Made by a program: the position numbers and the translations under genes. Of a DNA stretch of 43,979 nt, positions 17,075 to 25,829 are shown in pieces. Each line of letters begins with the position of its first letter. Position 1 is the first letter of the stretch. The notes under the pieces are model-generated. The model saw nothing but the letters and a program-made list of their open reading frames with translations, had not been told where the DNA came from and did no database searches. The DNA comes from JACRIM01 sp964605185 (GTDB taxonomy: Bacteria > Planctomycetota > Phycisphaerae > UBA1845 > UTPLA1): the NCBI GenBank assembly GCA_964605185.1, contig CAZSBF010000029.1, forward strand, positions 1-43,979. Reading direction: 5' to 3'.

Positions 17075-18004
17075 ATGAGGATCGTCATCGCCGGCGCGGC
17101 CGGGTTTATTGGTTATCACCTCACGCAGCGGCTGCTCGGCGCGGGCATCGAGGTCGTTGGCATCGACAGCATGACAACCGGCAGCCCGGCCAACGCGGCC
17201 GACCTGCGCAGGAATCCAAAGTTCACATTTGTTCAGCAGGACATTTCAGCACCGCTCTCGATCGACGGCCCGGTGGATCGCATCTTCAACATGGCCTGCC
17301 CTGCGTCACCCATCGACTTTCACGAAAAAGCAGTGGAAATCATGCTGACATGCAGCGTCGGCGTGAAGAATCTGCTCGATTTAGCGAATACGAAGCACGC
17401 ATTGTTTCTTCAGGCCTCGACCAGCGAATGCTACGGCGAACCACTCGTTCACCCGCAGCCTGAAAGCTATCGTGGCAATGTGAATCCTATCGGCCCACGG
17501 GCTCCCTATGACGAAGGCAAGCGTTTCGCCGAGGCGATGACGACCACGTATCATCGATTATTCCAGACTCAAATCCGCCTCGTTCGCATATTCAATACGT
17601 ATGGACCGCGCATGCGCGCCGATGACGGCCGCGCGCTCCCGACGTTCATTAGTCAGGCCCTCGATGGAAAGCCGGTCACGATCCACGGCGATGGAAACCA
17701 GACGCGCTCCTTCTGTTATGTCGATGACTTGGTCGAGGCGATCATCCGATCCGCCGACAGCGATTGCATCGAGCCGATCAACATCGGCAACGACGTGGAG
17801 ATCACGATTCGCGAGGCGGCTGAAGCAATCCTGGAGATCGTCGGTTCAAAAAAGGGGATCGCCTACGTCGAGCGTCCGATGAACGACCCTGACCGGCGCC
17901 GGCCGGATTTGACTCGTGCCAAACACATCCTTGGGTGGTCGGCGAAAGTTCCATGGAAAGCGGGTTTCGCAAGTACCATCGACTACTTCAAGTCGATTCG
18001 GTAG
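17075..18004 (+). CDS. UDP-glucuronate decarboxylase (UDP-xylose synthase)-like NAD-dependent epimerase
   Basis: This extended short-chain dehydrogenase of 309 residues probably makes UDP-xylose from UDP-glucuronate for glycan synthesis. It has a Rossmann GAAGFIG at residues 7-13, MACPASPIDF, ASTSECYGEP (the family usually has Val instead of Cys), the catalytic YDEGKRFAE, RIFNTYGPRM and GDGNQTRSFCYVDDLV. All are UXS hallmarks, although dTDP-glucose dehydratases look similar. GAGG lies before the ATG, and TAGAAT at 17029 could be a -10 box. The nearest surface-glycan genes are more than 4 kb away. Confidence 0.88.
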   Translation: MRIVIAGAAGFIGYHLTQRLLGAGIEVVGIDSMTTGSPANAADLRRNPKFTFVQQDISAPLSIDGPVDRIFNMACPASPIDFHEKAVEIMLTCSVGVKNLLDLANTKHALFLQASTSECYGEPLVHPQPESYRGNVNPIGPRAPYDEGKRFAEAMTTTYHRLFQTQIRLVRIFNTYGPRMRADDGRALPTFISQALDGKPVTIHGDGNQTRSFCYVDDLVEAIIRSADSDCIEPINIGNDVEITIREAAEAILEIVGSKKGIAYVERPMNDPDRRRPDLTRAKHILGWSAKVPWKAGFASTIDYFKSIR

Positions 18005-18122
18005 TCACCGCGCCCCAACTACTCCGCACATGATAAGCCTTACACGCCAACGCCAAGTCTTCAGGAGTGACTAGCCCGAATCGAGGGCAGCGTGTTTCCG
18101 CCTCGCAGCCCTGACAATCGGC

Positions 18123-18827
18123 TCAGACGCGCACCGCGGCCTGCAAGTAAACTGGGTCGGGAATCGCCGCGTCGAGGAATCCCCGATTTCGGGTAGCGCA
18201 GCCCACACAAGCACCGCAGCATTGAGTTCCCGATGAAATGCACGACCATGTCTTGTCGAAGGGCGTTTCCAGTCGCCGACCGAGTTTGACGATGTCCGAT
18301 CGCGTCAGGTCAATAAGCGGAGCCTCCACCGTGATCGGATGCGTTGCCGCGACGACTGACAACAGATGATTGCAAAGCTGAACGCACTCGCGCGAATAGT
18401 CGGGGTAAATCGATGAGGTCTTCGGCGCCGGCGGACCCAAGTCTTCGCTGATCCCCAAATAGATCTTGGTCGCACCAAGTGTATACGCCCAGCCATAGGC
18501 GGCGTGGACCAGCCCGCCGATCAACCCCGGTACATAACAACTGTTCGACACCGTCTCGCGCATGGCCAGCGCATCGTCAATCTGAATCTTTCGCGCGACG
18601 CGTCCGTTCCCGCCGATGGTCGCAAAATGCGGCATCTCAACCACGAGGCGGTCACGAATCTCATAGTGGTCCGCCTGGCGCTCAAACATCTCGGCCTCGC
18701 GCTCCTCGGCGCGGTGGCCGAAACGCACGTGAAGCACGGAGACCGGGTGTTCCTTGACGGCCTGTGACAGTGCGACGGCGCTGTTGAGGCCGCCCGACGT
18801 AAGAACGATGGCTTTTTCTGATGGCAT
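18123..18827 (-). CDS. queC: QueC-like 7-cyano-7-deazaguanine synthase with altered P-loop
   Basis: QueC makes preQ0 for queuosine using ATP. This protein is 234 residues from the ATG at 18827 (GAGGG upstream). It has the PP-loop near residue 11, but it reads SGGLNS where the family has SGGxDS, so the Asp is Asn15. The C-terminal zinc site is intact (CISSGTQCCGACVGC followed by TRNRGF), as is LTRSDIVKLG. It stands alone, divergent from the permease gene; no other queuosine gene is nearby. It could be an active variant or a paralogue with a different job. An in-frame ATG 15 bases upstream has no ribosome-binding site. Confidence 0.8.
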   Translation of the reverse strand: MPSEKAIVLTSGGLNSAVALSQAVKEHPVSVLHVRFGHRAEEREAEMFERQADHYEIRDRLVVEMPHFATIGGNGRVARKIQIDDALAMRETVSNSCYVPGLIGGLVHAAYGWAYTLGATKIYLGISEDLGPPAPKTSSIYPDYSRECVQLCNHLLSVVAATHPITVEAPLIDLTRSDIVKLGRRLETPFDKTWSCISSGTQCCGACVGCATRNRGFLDAAIPDPVYLQAAVRV

Positions 18828-19060
18828 GAGTTGGACCCTCATCGGTACATCGGACGCCGGAAGACGCGAGTTGGGATAGCGTCCACGCGACCGATAAGAG
18901 CATGCGAACCGATTGGAAAGTGGAGCGGGCCTCCGTACCCGCCTCTCCAAACGAATGCGAATAACGCTCCTTCCCGTCCGCGTGGCATCCGCGCAGAATA
19001 CCCGTCGATATCGCGGCAGGGGTGGGAGGGGCGCCGCGCGAGCATGAAGGCGGTGCCATT

Positions 19061-20800
19061 TTGATACGTGGACTCTTCCAGACCAAACGTCTCGACGACA
19101 TTCTCGCTACCGCGGCGTCCACCGAGCACACGCTCAAGCGAACGCTCGGTTGGGGCCACGTCACACTGCTGGGAATCGGCGGAATCATCGGTGCTGGCAT
19201 CTTTGCCGTAGTCGGGACCGCCGCCGCCGGCGATGAAGTCCGCCTCGGCGCTGGACCTTCTATCACTCTGTCCTTTGTCATCACTGCGATGGTTTGTGGA
19301 TTCACCGCACTGTGCTATTCAGAATTTGCATCACTTGTACCAATCTCCGGCTCTGCCTACACCTATTCCTACGCAACACTCGGCGAACTACTTGCTTGGA
19401 TCATCGGATGGGACTTGATATTGGAATACGCCGTCGGCAACACGGCCGTGGCCATCAGTTGGGCAGGGTACTTTAAGACACTGCTGGAAGGATTAAACAT
19501 TCATGTGCCGTATTGGATGTCCACCGACTATCGCACGGCCCTCCACGCCGGCCTGTTAAATAATGCCGACCTGGTGCCCTATCATCTCTTCGGCATCCCC
19601 ATCGTTTTCAACTTCCTGGCCTTCGGCATAGTCGCATTGCTCACGATCCTGCTGGTGTGGGGGATCAAGGAGTCCGCCAACTTTAACGCCGGGATGGTGA
19701 TCGTGAAGATTGTCGTCCTACTGTTCTTCGTTGTGCTCGCTTTTTACTACGTCGCTCCGGCGAAGATGGCCACGAATTGGAAGCCATTCCAGCCCAATGG
19801 GTGGGGAGGAACATTCACCGGCGCGGCCGTCGTTTTCTTCGCGTTCATCGGGTTTGATGCCGTGTCCACCGTCGCAGAGGAGACCAAGAACCCTAAACGC
19901 GATCTGCCCATCGGCATCATCGCGTCGCTCGTCATTTGCACGGTCCTCTACATCATCGTCGCGGCCGTCTTCACGGGAATGATCCCGTTCGTCGAACTGA
20001 AGACTCGCTCGGAGGCCGACTTGGCCGAGTCGCTCACCATGGCATTGGATTACGTCGCCCCGCATCAGAAATGGGCGACGAACATTGTGGCGTTTGGATC
20101 CGTGATCGCACACACGGCAGTGTTGCTGGTGTTTCAGATGGGCCAGCCGCGAATCTTTTTCTCGATGGCGCGCGACGGGCTTCTGCCTCAAACCTTCGCG
20201 AAGGTGCATCCGCGATTCAAGACGCCGCACGTAACGACGATCTTGACGGGCGTGTTGGTGGGCCTCGTCGCAGGCAGTGCGAACATCGACGAAATGGTAA
20301 ACCTGACCAATATCGGCACTCTGTTCGCATTTGCACTGGTGTGCATCGGCATCACGATTCTCCGGTTCACCGATCCGGACCGGCCGAGGGCGTTTCGTGT
20401 GCCTTTCGGGCCGTTTCTGTTGCCGATACTGGGGGCGGCGTCCTGTGCTGGATTGATGGTGTACCTCCCGCCTGCCTCGTGGTGGCGATTCATCGGCTGG
20501 CTGGTGCTCGGAATGTCGGTGTACCTCGCCTACGGTTATTCGCATAGCACCGTGGGACGCAAGGCGGGGCGATCCCCGTTTGCATCGTTGGGGTTGAAGG
20601 CGATGGCCCTGGGCGTGTTGTTGATTGCAATCGGCCTGTTTGTCGTGCCTCACGATGCACTGCCGAGAGAGATTCTCAGCGACGCATTCAACCCGTCTGG
20701 AGCGACCCACACCCACAGCCGTAACGGCATCGTCTTGATCCTGATTGGCTTGGTTCTAAGTGCGGGAGGCGCGGCTCGAGCGTCGACGTCGCGTCGATGA
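19061..20800 (+). CDS. APC-superfamily (cationic amino-acid transporter type) permease
   Basis: This inner-membrane amino-acid permease has about 579 residues and 12-14 hydrophobic segments. Family landmarks are LKRTLGWGHVTLLGIGGIIGAGIF at the first membrane segment (with a short cytoplasmic lead), YSYATLGELLAWIIGWDL, FFAFIGFDAVSTVAEETKNP, and PRIFFSMARDGLLP. The substrate is not readable from sequence. The start is uncertain: TTG at 19061 has AAGG ten bases upstream and fits the family N-terminus, while a GTG at 19022 would add 13 residues. It converges with nrnA one base after its stop. Confidence 0.88.
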   Translation: MIRGLFQTKRLDDILATAASTEHTLKRTLGWGHVTLLGIGGIIGAGIFAVVGTAAAGDEVRLGAGPSITLSFVITAMVCGFTALCYSEFASLVPISGSAYTYSYATLGELLAWIIGWDLILEYAVGNTAVAISWAGYFKTLLEGLNIHVPYWMSTDYRTALHAGLLNNADLVPYHLFGIPIVFNFLAFGIVALLTILLVWGIKESANFNAGMVIVKIVVLLFFVVLAFYYVAPAKMATNWKPFQPNGWGGTFTGAAVVFFAFIGFDAVSTVAEETKNPKRDLPIGIIASLVICTVLYIIVAAVFTGMIPFVELKTRSEADLAESLTMALDYVAPHQKWATNIVAFGSVIAHTAVLLVFQMGQPRIFFSMARDGLLPQTFAKVHPRFKTPHVTTILTGVLVGLVAGSANIDEMVNLTNIGTLFAFALVCIGITILRFTDPDRPRAFRVPFGPFLLPILGAASCAGLMVYLPPASWWRFIGWLVLGMSVYLAYGYSHSTVGRKAGRSPFASLGLKAMALGVLLIAIGLFVVPHDALPREILSDAFNPSGATHTHSRNGIVLILIGLVLSAGGAARASTSRR

Positions 20801-20801
20801 T

Positions 20802-21854
20802 TCAATGATCCCGCAGATGCTCTTCCGCCGCCGAGATGACAGTGGCGATCACATCCTGAATGGCCTTGTTCTTCATTCGCACGCCGGCGGATTGGGGATG
20901 TCCGCCACCGCCGAATTTCTGTGCGAGTTCCACAACGGTGGTGCGTCCTTCACCGCGCAGATTAATCCGCACGACGCCCGGTTCACCTTCTGAAAACAGC
21001 ATGGCGATGCGCACCCCACGTAGCGCGCGAGGGATCGAAACCTGATCGTCGATATCCTCGGGTTTGCAGCCGGACTCCGTAATGTCGTGATACGTGAGAT
21101 AGCTATACGCGATCGCGCCATTGGCCACGACTGTGGTGTGGTCATAGACGCGGCGCAGCAATTCGAAATCACGCCGGCCCTGGGAGCGGCAAAGCTGCTC
21201 ACCGATGTGCGTCACATCAGCACCCGCGCGGACGAGGTCAGCGGCAACCTGCAGCGAATCGGCCGTGGTCGGAGGAAGCGAGAATCCGCCGGTATCGCCG
21301 TGGATGCCGGCATAGAGCAGCGAAGCAACGGGAGGACTGATCGGCCAGCGTAGCTCCTGCAGGAGCCGTGCGATCATCTCGCAAGTGCTGGAGGCATGGG
21401 GATCGACCCAGTTGAACGCGCCGAAATCGGTGTTGGTGATGTGGTGGTCGATATTCAGGCGAACCGCACTTGGCGGCGGTGCGATGGTCGAGCCGACGTT
21501 AATTCGCTTCTCCGTCGCGGTATCGAGGATGATGACGGAATCCCGGTCGGAATCCGGCGAAACGTGCCGCTCGATTGGGATCGCCGAATCAAGCTCCAGC
21601 ATGAAGGCAAGCCGCTCTGCGACGCAATCGGGGGGTAGGCCCACCTTGGCGTCCACACCCCTCTCCCGAAGTGCCCCTGCGAGCCCCAGGCACGAACCTA
21701 GGCAGTCCGCATCGGGGGTCACATGGCCAAGGAGCAATGGTCTGTGTGCATTGCCAAGGGCTGTCAGGAATTCACGCTGGGGGCGGCAGCCATGGCCGTG
21801 GCCTGCCTTTGATGAGCTTGTGGAATGTTGAGACTTGGGAGCGTTGAGTTCCAT
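20802..21854 (-). CDS. nrnA: DHH/DHHA1 phosphoesterase, NrnA type (oligoribonuclease / pAp phosphatase)
   Basis: This probably degrades short RNA oligomers and 3-prime-phosphoadenosine 5-prime-phosphate in the cytoplasm. It has 350 residues from the ATG at 21854. The DHH domain shows HVTPDADCLGSCLGL, IILDTA, the signature LNIDHHITN, and GIHGDTGGF. The C-terminal DHHA1 domain has the substrate-binding GGGGHPQSAG. The first 30 or so residues are low-complexity Ser/His. No clear ribosome-binding site precedes the start; a terminator-like hairpin lies 44 bases upstream in the leader. Confidence 0.88.
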   Translation of the reverse strand: MELNAPKSQHSTSSSKAGHGHGCRPQREFLTALGNAHRPLLLGHVTPDADCLGSCLGLAGALRERGVDAKVGLPPDCVAERLAFMLELDSAIPIERHVSPDSDRDSVIILDTATEKRINVGSTIAPPPSAVRLNIDHHITNTDFGAFNWVDPHASSTCEMIARLLQELRWPISPPVASLLYAGIHGDTGGFSLPPTTADSLQVAADLVRAGADVTHIGEQLCRSQGRRDFELLRRVYDHTTVVANGAIAYSYLTYHDITESGCKPEDIDDQVSIPRALRGVRIAMLFSEGEPGVVRINLRGEGRTTVVELAQKFGGGGHPQSAGVRMKNKAIQDVIATVISAAEEHLRDH

Positions 21855-21897
21855 CAGCAATAAGGATAGAGACGGATCAGCCGCGCCGCAAAGGCGC

Positions 21898-21962
21898 AAA
21901 AAAAAGGGCCAGGGTTCGGGTGCGTGCTGGGGGGAAACACGCGGGGCTCCGAAGCCCTGGCC
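21898..21962 (-). terminator. intrinsic terminator (or attenuator) ahead of nrnA
   Basis: Read on the minus strand, GGCCAGGG (21962-21955) pairs with CCCTGGCC (21914-21907). The stem extends by TTCGG/CCGAA after a bulge and has a smaller GCGTG/CACGC stem inside. It is followed at once by eight U. This is a good terminator for the mannosyltransferase gene ending at 22127. If transcription instead starts near 21971 (weak TTGAAT-16-TATCCT at 21999-21972), it would lie in the nrnA leader. Confidence 0.65.
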
Positions 21963-22052
21963 GGAGTTTTGAGGATATCGGCTGAAAGTCGTGATTCAAG
22001 CGAAAAAGACTGGTGTGCGCGATTCTTTGCCAATGAGTCTTGCGCCTTGCAC

Positions 22053-22069
22053 GTAATGTTATGCATTAC
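22053..22069. repeat. perfect 6-bp inverted repeat between nrnA and the mannosyltransferase gene
   Basis: GTAATG (22053-22058) and CATTAC (22064-22069) flank five bases in an A/T-rich pocket unlike its GC-rich surroundings. It is a possible operator. No other element was recognised between 21970 and 22126. Confidence 0.35.
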
Positions 22070-22126
22070 ATATCCTTAGACGATGCGCGGAATTTGCGTG
22101 TGCGAAAACAACGGCTGAATGCGCTC

Positions 22127-22909
22127 TCAGCCGCGCATGATTCGCCAGATTGCGATGACCACAATCGCAAGCGAAGCGACGCTAAGCATCGGAAATAGCG
22201 CCGGCCAGCGGAAGCGATAGAGCCGCCAGAGGTGAAGCAGGTACTCAAGCTGCTGACGAATGGTAAGTTTGCTCTTGCCGTGCATTCGGTCGGAAAAATC
22301 AATGGGAATCTCACGGACCCGCCGGCATCGAGCCTTGATAAGGATTTCGAGCCCGATCTTGTAGCCGATGGGGTTGAGGCCCGCTTGTTCCGCGGCGCGA
22401 AGCGTTTCACGACGCAGGCAGAAGAAACCGGCCATTGGGTCGCTTGCCGTGGTAAGGGGCTTGGCAAGAAGCGTGGCGACCGTTGAGTTGATTTGGCGAA
22501 GGAAGCCCCAATCCTCCTTGGTTTTTCCACCCGCGGTGTACCGCGATCCAATGACGAAATCGGCATCACCGGAAACAACCGGGCCCATCAACGTAGGCAG
22601 CGATTCGGGCGGGTGCGACAAGTCGGCATCCATGCAAACAAGAAGGTCGTATTGAGCCTCGACGAATCCGCGCACCACGGCAGACGAGAGGCCGCGCTCG
22701 TTGGTCCGAGTGATTAGCCGGACCGCGTGCTCATTTGCAAGCTCTGCGACAACCTCGGGCGTTCCATCGCGGCTGTTGTCGTCCACAAAGACCAGTTCAC
22801 CGATGATTTCGGCCGCTTGAAGTGCGTCAAAAACGCGTTGCGTGAGGATCGGGATGTTCTCAGCTTCCTTGTACGTTGGCACAATGATGGAAACGGGCGG
22901 ATGCGGCAT
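22127..22909 (-). CDS. polyprenol-phosphate mannosyltransferase-like GT2 glycosyltransferase
   Basis: This membrane-attached GT-A enzyme of 260 residues probably transfers a sugar (mannose in characterised homologues) from its nucleotide to polyprenyl phosphate, giving the lipid-linked donor used by GT-C enzymes. It shows VSIIVPTYKEAENI, FVDDNSRDGTPEVV, VCMDADLSHPPE (the DAD metal motif), IGSRYTAGG, DPMAGFFCLRR and IPIDFSDRMHGKSKL. One hydrophobic segment near the C-terminus (LFPMLSVASLAIVVIAIW) anchors it. Its product could feed the DUF2723 and TMTC-like proteins nearby. It follows the DUF971 gene by 59 bases on the same strand. Confidence 0.88.
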   Translation of the reverse strand: MPHPPVSIIVPTYKEAENIPILTQRVFDALQAAEIIGELVFVDDNSRDGTPEVVAELANEHAVRLITRTNERGLSSAVVRGFVEAQYDLLVCMDADLSHPPESLPTLMGPVVSGDADFVIGSRYTAGGKTKEDWGFLRQINSTVATLLAKPLTTASDPMAGFFCLRRETLRAAEQAGLNPIGYKIGLEILIKARCRRVREIPIDFSDRMHGKSKLTIRQQLEYLLHLWRLYRFRWPALFPMLSVASLAIVVIAIWRIMRG

Positions 22910-22968
22910 GGGGCGGATTGTACGAAAAGAAAAGATGCTGGCGAGTTCGTCAATCCTCCGTGGTGGTA

Positions 22969-23361
22969 TCAGGCACCGGCGGATGTTTGTTCGTCGATGA
23001 CTCGCAGATACCGAAAATCGTAGATCCCCGTCGAGTGTCCATCGCCCCACGTGATCTGAATCGCATAGTTGCCGACGAGCTTGGCATCAGCGAAGACGGT
23101 GGCACGGTCGGTCCCGGCCGGCAGGACGGTGAGCGACAACCCGGTGTGTGCCGGCATGACCGATTTTTCCTGCCGAGTGGCTCGGCACGTCGCACAAGGA
23201 CAGCGTTTGCGAAGAAACGCGAGCGAATACCGGCTGACGCGACCATCGGCCCAGTCGATGCGCAGGCCATCCTTGCGATCGAGATGCAAATTGGCGGGAC
23301 GGAATGCGTCTGAGGCAAGGGGTTGCTTGAGGGCTTGCTCGATCAATTCATCTTCGGTCAT
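22969..23361 (-). CDS. DUF971 (gamma-butyrobetaine hydroxylase N-terminal-like) domain protein
   Basis: The 130-residue protein contains the small DUF971 fold: LRIDWADGRVSRYSLAFLRKRCPCATC, then VGNYAIQITWGDGHSTGIYDFRYLR. The CxCxxC cluster suggests zinc or iron-sulfur binding; stand-alone and Mrp-fused forms are linked to iron-sulfur cluster carriers in other bacteria, but the function is not established. It is divergent from the methyltransferase gene with 31 bases between the start codons. Confidence 0.85.
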   Translation of the reverse strand: MTEDELIEQALKQPLASDAFRPANLHLDRKDGLRIDWADGRVSRYSLAFLRKRCPCATCRATRQEKSVMPAHTGLSLTVLPAGTDRATVFADAKLVGNYAIQITWGDGHSTGIYDFRYLRVIDEQTSAGA

Positions 23362-23392
23362 ATCACGCTCTGCCGCGTAGTATAGGGGGACG

Positions 23393-24232
23393 ATGACGAA
23401 CGACGCGACGAGCGACGAAGAATACCCGGACCCGCAGATCCTGGATGTTCGCCCGGCAGATGCCTTTGCCGCATGTCATCGCGTGGATTCCGTCAATATC
23501 CCCCTCGAAGAATTGCCGCAGCGTATTCACGAACTGCCCTCGCCGTATGTTCCGGTGGCCATCTTTGACATTGACCCCGCGCGAGCCGAATCGGCGCGAA
23601 TGGAGTTGGCGGGGCGCGAACGCACCATCTCGGCCGTGCATTCAGGAGAGGATTTTCTACATTCAGCGCCCACCGAATCCGGTCCGTCAAACCGCCGACT
23701 CTGGCGGCCGCACAAATTGACGGTCAAAGCGGTGGAGATTGCGCGATCGCGCTGGGGCGATGTTCGCGGCAAACGCGTGCTCGATATTGCATCGGGAACA
23801 GGCCGGGATGCGGTGTATCTGGCGTCGCAGGGCATGAGCGTCGAGGCGTGGGATATTCTGCCGGATGCACTGGATCGGCTGCGCGACCTGTCGGCCAGAA
23901 GCGGCGTAAATGTGACCGCGTCTGTTCGAGATGTCGAGCGCGATTGCGTGATTCCGCCAGAGGCTTATGACATGATCGTGTGTTTCAATTTTCTGCACCG
24001 GCCGCTCATGCCGGCGATCGCGCGGGGCGTTCGCCCGGGAGGGATCGTGGTGTACGAGACCTTTGTCGATCCGCAGCGGGAGTTGTTTGGCAAGCCAATG
24101 CGAGAAGGATTCGTGTTACGTGCTGGGGAATTGGCGATGTGGTTTGAAGGATACGAACTAATCGAGAATCAGGAGCATCTCGCGGCCCCGCGTCGACACG
24201 TCGCGAGCCTGATCGCAAGGCGTGACCGATAG
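23393..24232 (+). CDS. rhodanese-like domain fused to SAM-dependent methyltransferase
   Basis: This fusion has 279 residues. Residues 10-85 resemble a rhodanese domain (QILDVRPADAFAACHRVDSVNIPLEEL), but the segment that should hold the catalytic Cys loop reads FDIDPARAES, so sulfur transfer is unlikely. Residues 100-275 form a class I methyltransferase: KRVLDIASGTGRDAVYLA (SAM site), VEAWDILPDALDRL, YDMIVCFNFLHRPLMPAIARGVRPGG and YETFVDPQ. The C-terminal part resembles TehB/tellurite-type or thiol methyltransferases, but the substrate is unknown. The promoter must lie in the 31 bases shared with the divergent DUF971 gene or within that gene. Confidence 0.82.
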   Translation: MTNDATSDEEYPDPQILDVRPADAFAACHRVDSVNIPLEELPQRIHELPSPYVPVAIFDIDPARAESARMELAGRERTISAVHSGEDFLHSAPTESGPSNRRLWRPHKLTVKAVEIARSRWGDVRGKRVLDIASGTGRDAVYLASQGMSVEAWDILPDALDRLRDLSARSGVNVTASVRDVERDCVIPPEAYDMIVCFNFLHRPLMPAIARGVRPGGIVVYETFVDPQRELFGKPMREGFVLRAGELAMWFEGYELIENQEHLAAPRRHVASLIARRDR

Positions 24233-24241
24233 TCTCTCGCG

Positions 24242-25825
24242 TCAATCCTTCGCCGGAATCGTGAACTGCGTGGTCTGATTCCCCTGCTCGAGCGTCGGGT
24301 CTTTCGGATGTAAGCGGATGATCACGCCCTTCAGTTCAAGATCGTAAGCCTCAAAGATCCAACTCGGCATGTAGTTAGATGAATCCGTGTTGATATAAGC
24401 CAGCCCCTGGGAAGCGTAGTCGTTGATTCCCAGTGGCGTGAACATGACGCGCGGCTCGACCGGCTCTATATCGCATGGAATCGTTAGTGCGACGTCCGGC
24501 CGCACGCCAAGGACATCGCGGGCATAGACCAGCACGTTATTAATCGTGAAATCGGCGATGAGCAGCCCGTTCGGATCGACCTGCCCCAGCGCCGAGCGGG
24601 CGTATCGTTCTGCGCTGACATCCGAGTTGAGCCGCGGCCGCAGGAAATAGGCATACGCATCGCGAAACGGCACATCCTGTCGAAACGGCACCGCGACTTT
24701 GTTCGCCTTGAGCATTGGCGGAACCACTTCATAAACCAGCGCCGGCAACACGGCGAAGGCGAAACTGGCAACAAGGCGCAGGCGCGATTTCGTCAGCCAA
24801 TTCGCCACGGCAATAGCCGTGAAGACCGCCCACAGGCAATAGCAGGGGATGAAAAAGACATACTGATCGGCGACGGGGTAGCGGAAAGCGAAAACGAAGT
24901 CGACGATGAAAATGCCGAGGCCGAACCATGCAAGCCATTTCAGTTCGCGTGACTTGCATGCGAGCCACCAACCAAAGGGGGCGGCCACAATGAGCGGCGT
25001 TGGAAAATTGAGGACGAAGAACTGAGTCGTCTTCACAACTTGGCGGCTTAGTGAGAACGACGTATTGAGCACATCTTTGGCAAATACAGTGCCGAACAAG
25101 GCCGAGTGAATGGTGGCGCCGAGGGGCGTGCCGCGTGAAAGCTCGCGCGCGATCAGCACTAAGTATGGCAACAGACCGAATAGATAGGCGAGCGCACCGG
25201 TCACGAGTGTTGCGGTGTAGATTCGGCGAGCCTTCAGCGACCAGAGGACCAAGCCGAGATACGCCGGCAGATGCAACGCGGCGAGCAAGTGGTTCGATGC
25301 CCCCAGGCCATTAACGAAAAGAGCCAAGAGCAGCCAGAGCCTCAAGCGCGTGCGGATATATCGCTCGACGGCCCACAACTCAATCGCCAGCCCCGCCGCG
25401 TAGAGGCTCAGCACCTCCGCGATGACCGCATGTTTCCAAAACGTGTGGCTCACACCAAGCAGAACCGCAGCCATGAGAGCGGCCGGCACGTTTCGTGTCA
25501 GTCGGGCCAGCGTATCCGTGAAAAATCCAATCGCTACCGCAGCGCAAAGCCCGGAAAAAAGATTCACCCGCCATGCATGAGGCCCGAGCGGAATCGACGC
25601 AAACGCCTTGGCCAGCGCGATATAGAGTGGATGAGCGAGGGCAAGACCAAGGGCACCTTGATAATCCCCCTTGGCCACTCGAAATTGGAAGGTCGCGCTG
25701 TCTTGCCAGAGCAGTCCCGGTGCACAGGTGATGACATACAGCAATAGAAAACTGAGAATAGTAAGCGGAAGCAGGGGCAATCGCGGGCGGGGATCGGAGG
25801 CGGGTGTGTACACGCTTTCGGCCAC
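24242..25825 (-). CDS. DUF2723 multi-pass membrane protein (GT-C-like)
   Basis: The 527-residue protein has about ten hydrophobic segments in the first 390 residues and a soluble C-terminal domain. The N-terminal LLWQDSATFQFRVAKGDYQGA followed by HPLYIALAKAF is the DUF2723 signature; the family includes GT-C glycosyltransferase relatives such as eukaryotic TMEM260, a protein O-mannosyltransferase. The GTG at 25825 is chosen: it begins just past the acyl-carrier stop codon with GGAG upstream; a TTG at 25855 is possible. Last gene of the five-gene minus-strand block, it may transfer a lipid-linked sugar or a decorated unit; this is inference. Confidence 0.82.
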   Translation of the reverse strand: MAESVYTPASDPRPRLPLLPLTILSFLLLYVITCAPGLLWQDSATFQFRVAKGDYQGALGLALAHPLYIALAKAFASIPLGPHAWRVNLFSGLCAAVAIGFFTDTLARLTRNVPAALMAAVLLGVSHTFWKHAVIAEVLSLYAAGLAIELWAVERYIRTRLRLWLLLALFVNGLGASNHLLAALHLPAYLGLVLWSLKARRIYTATLVTGALAYLFGLLPYLVLIARELSRGTPLGATIHSALFGTVFAKDVLNTSFSLSRQVVKTTQFFVLNFPTPLIVAAPFGWWLACKSRELKWLAWFGLGIFIVDFVFAFRYPVADQYVFFIPCYCLWAVFTAIAVANWLTKSRLRLVASFAFAVLPALVYEVVPPMLKANKVAVPFRQDVPFRDAYAYFLRPRLNSDVSAERYARSALGQVDPNGLLIADFTINNVLVYARDVLGVRPDVALTIPCDIEPVEPRVMFTPLGINDYASQGLAYINTDSSNYMPSWIFEAYDLELKGVIIRLHPKDPTLEQGNQTTQFTIPAKD

Positions 25826-25829
25826 GCGG

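Noticed and set aside
19718..20716. A 332-codon minus-strand open frame
   Set aside because: It is antisense to the membrane segments of the APC permease and is rich in Arg, His and Gln, typical of a shadow of a high-GC gene.
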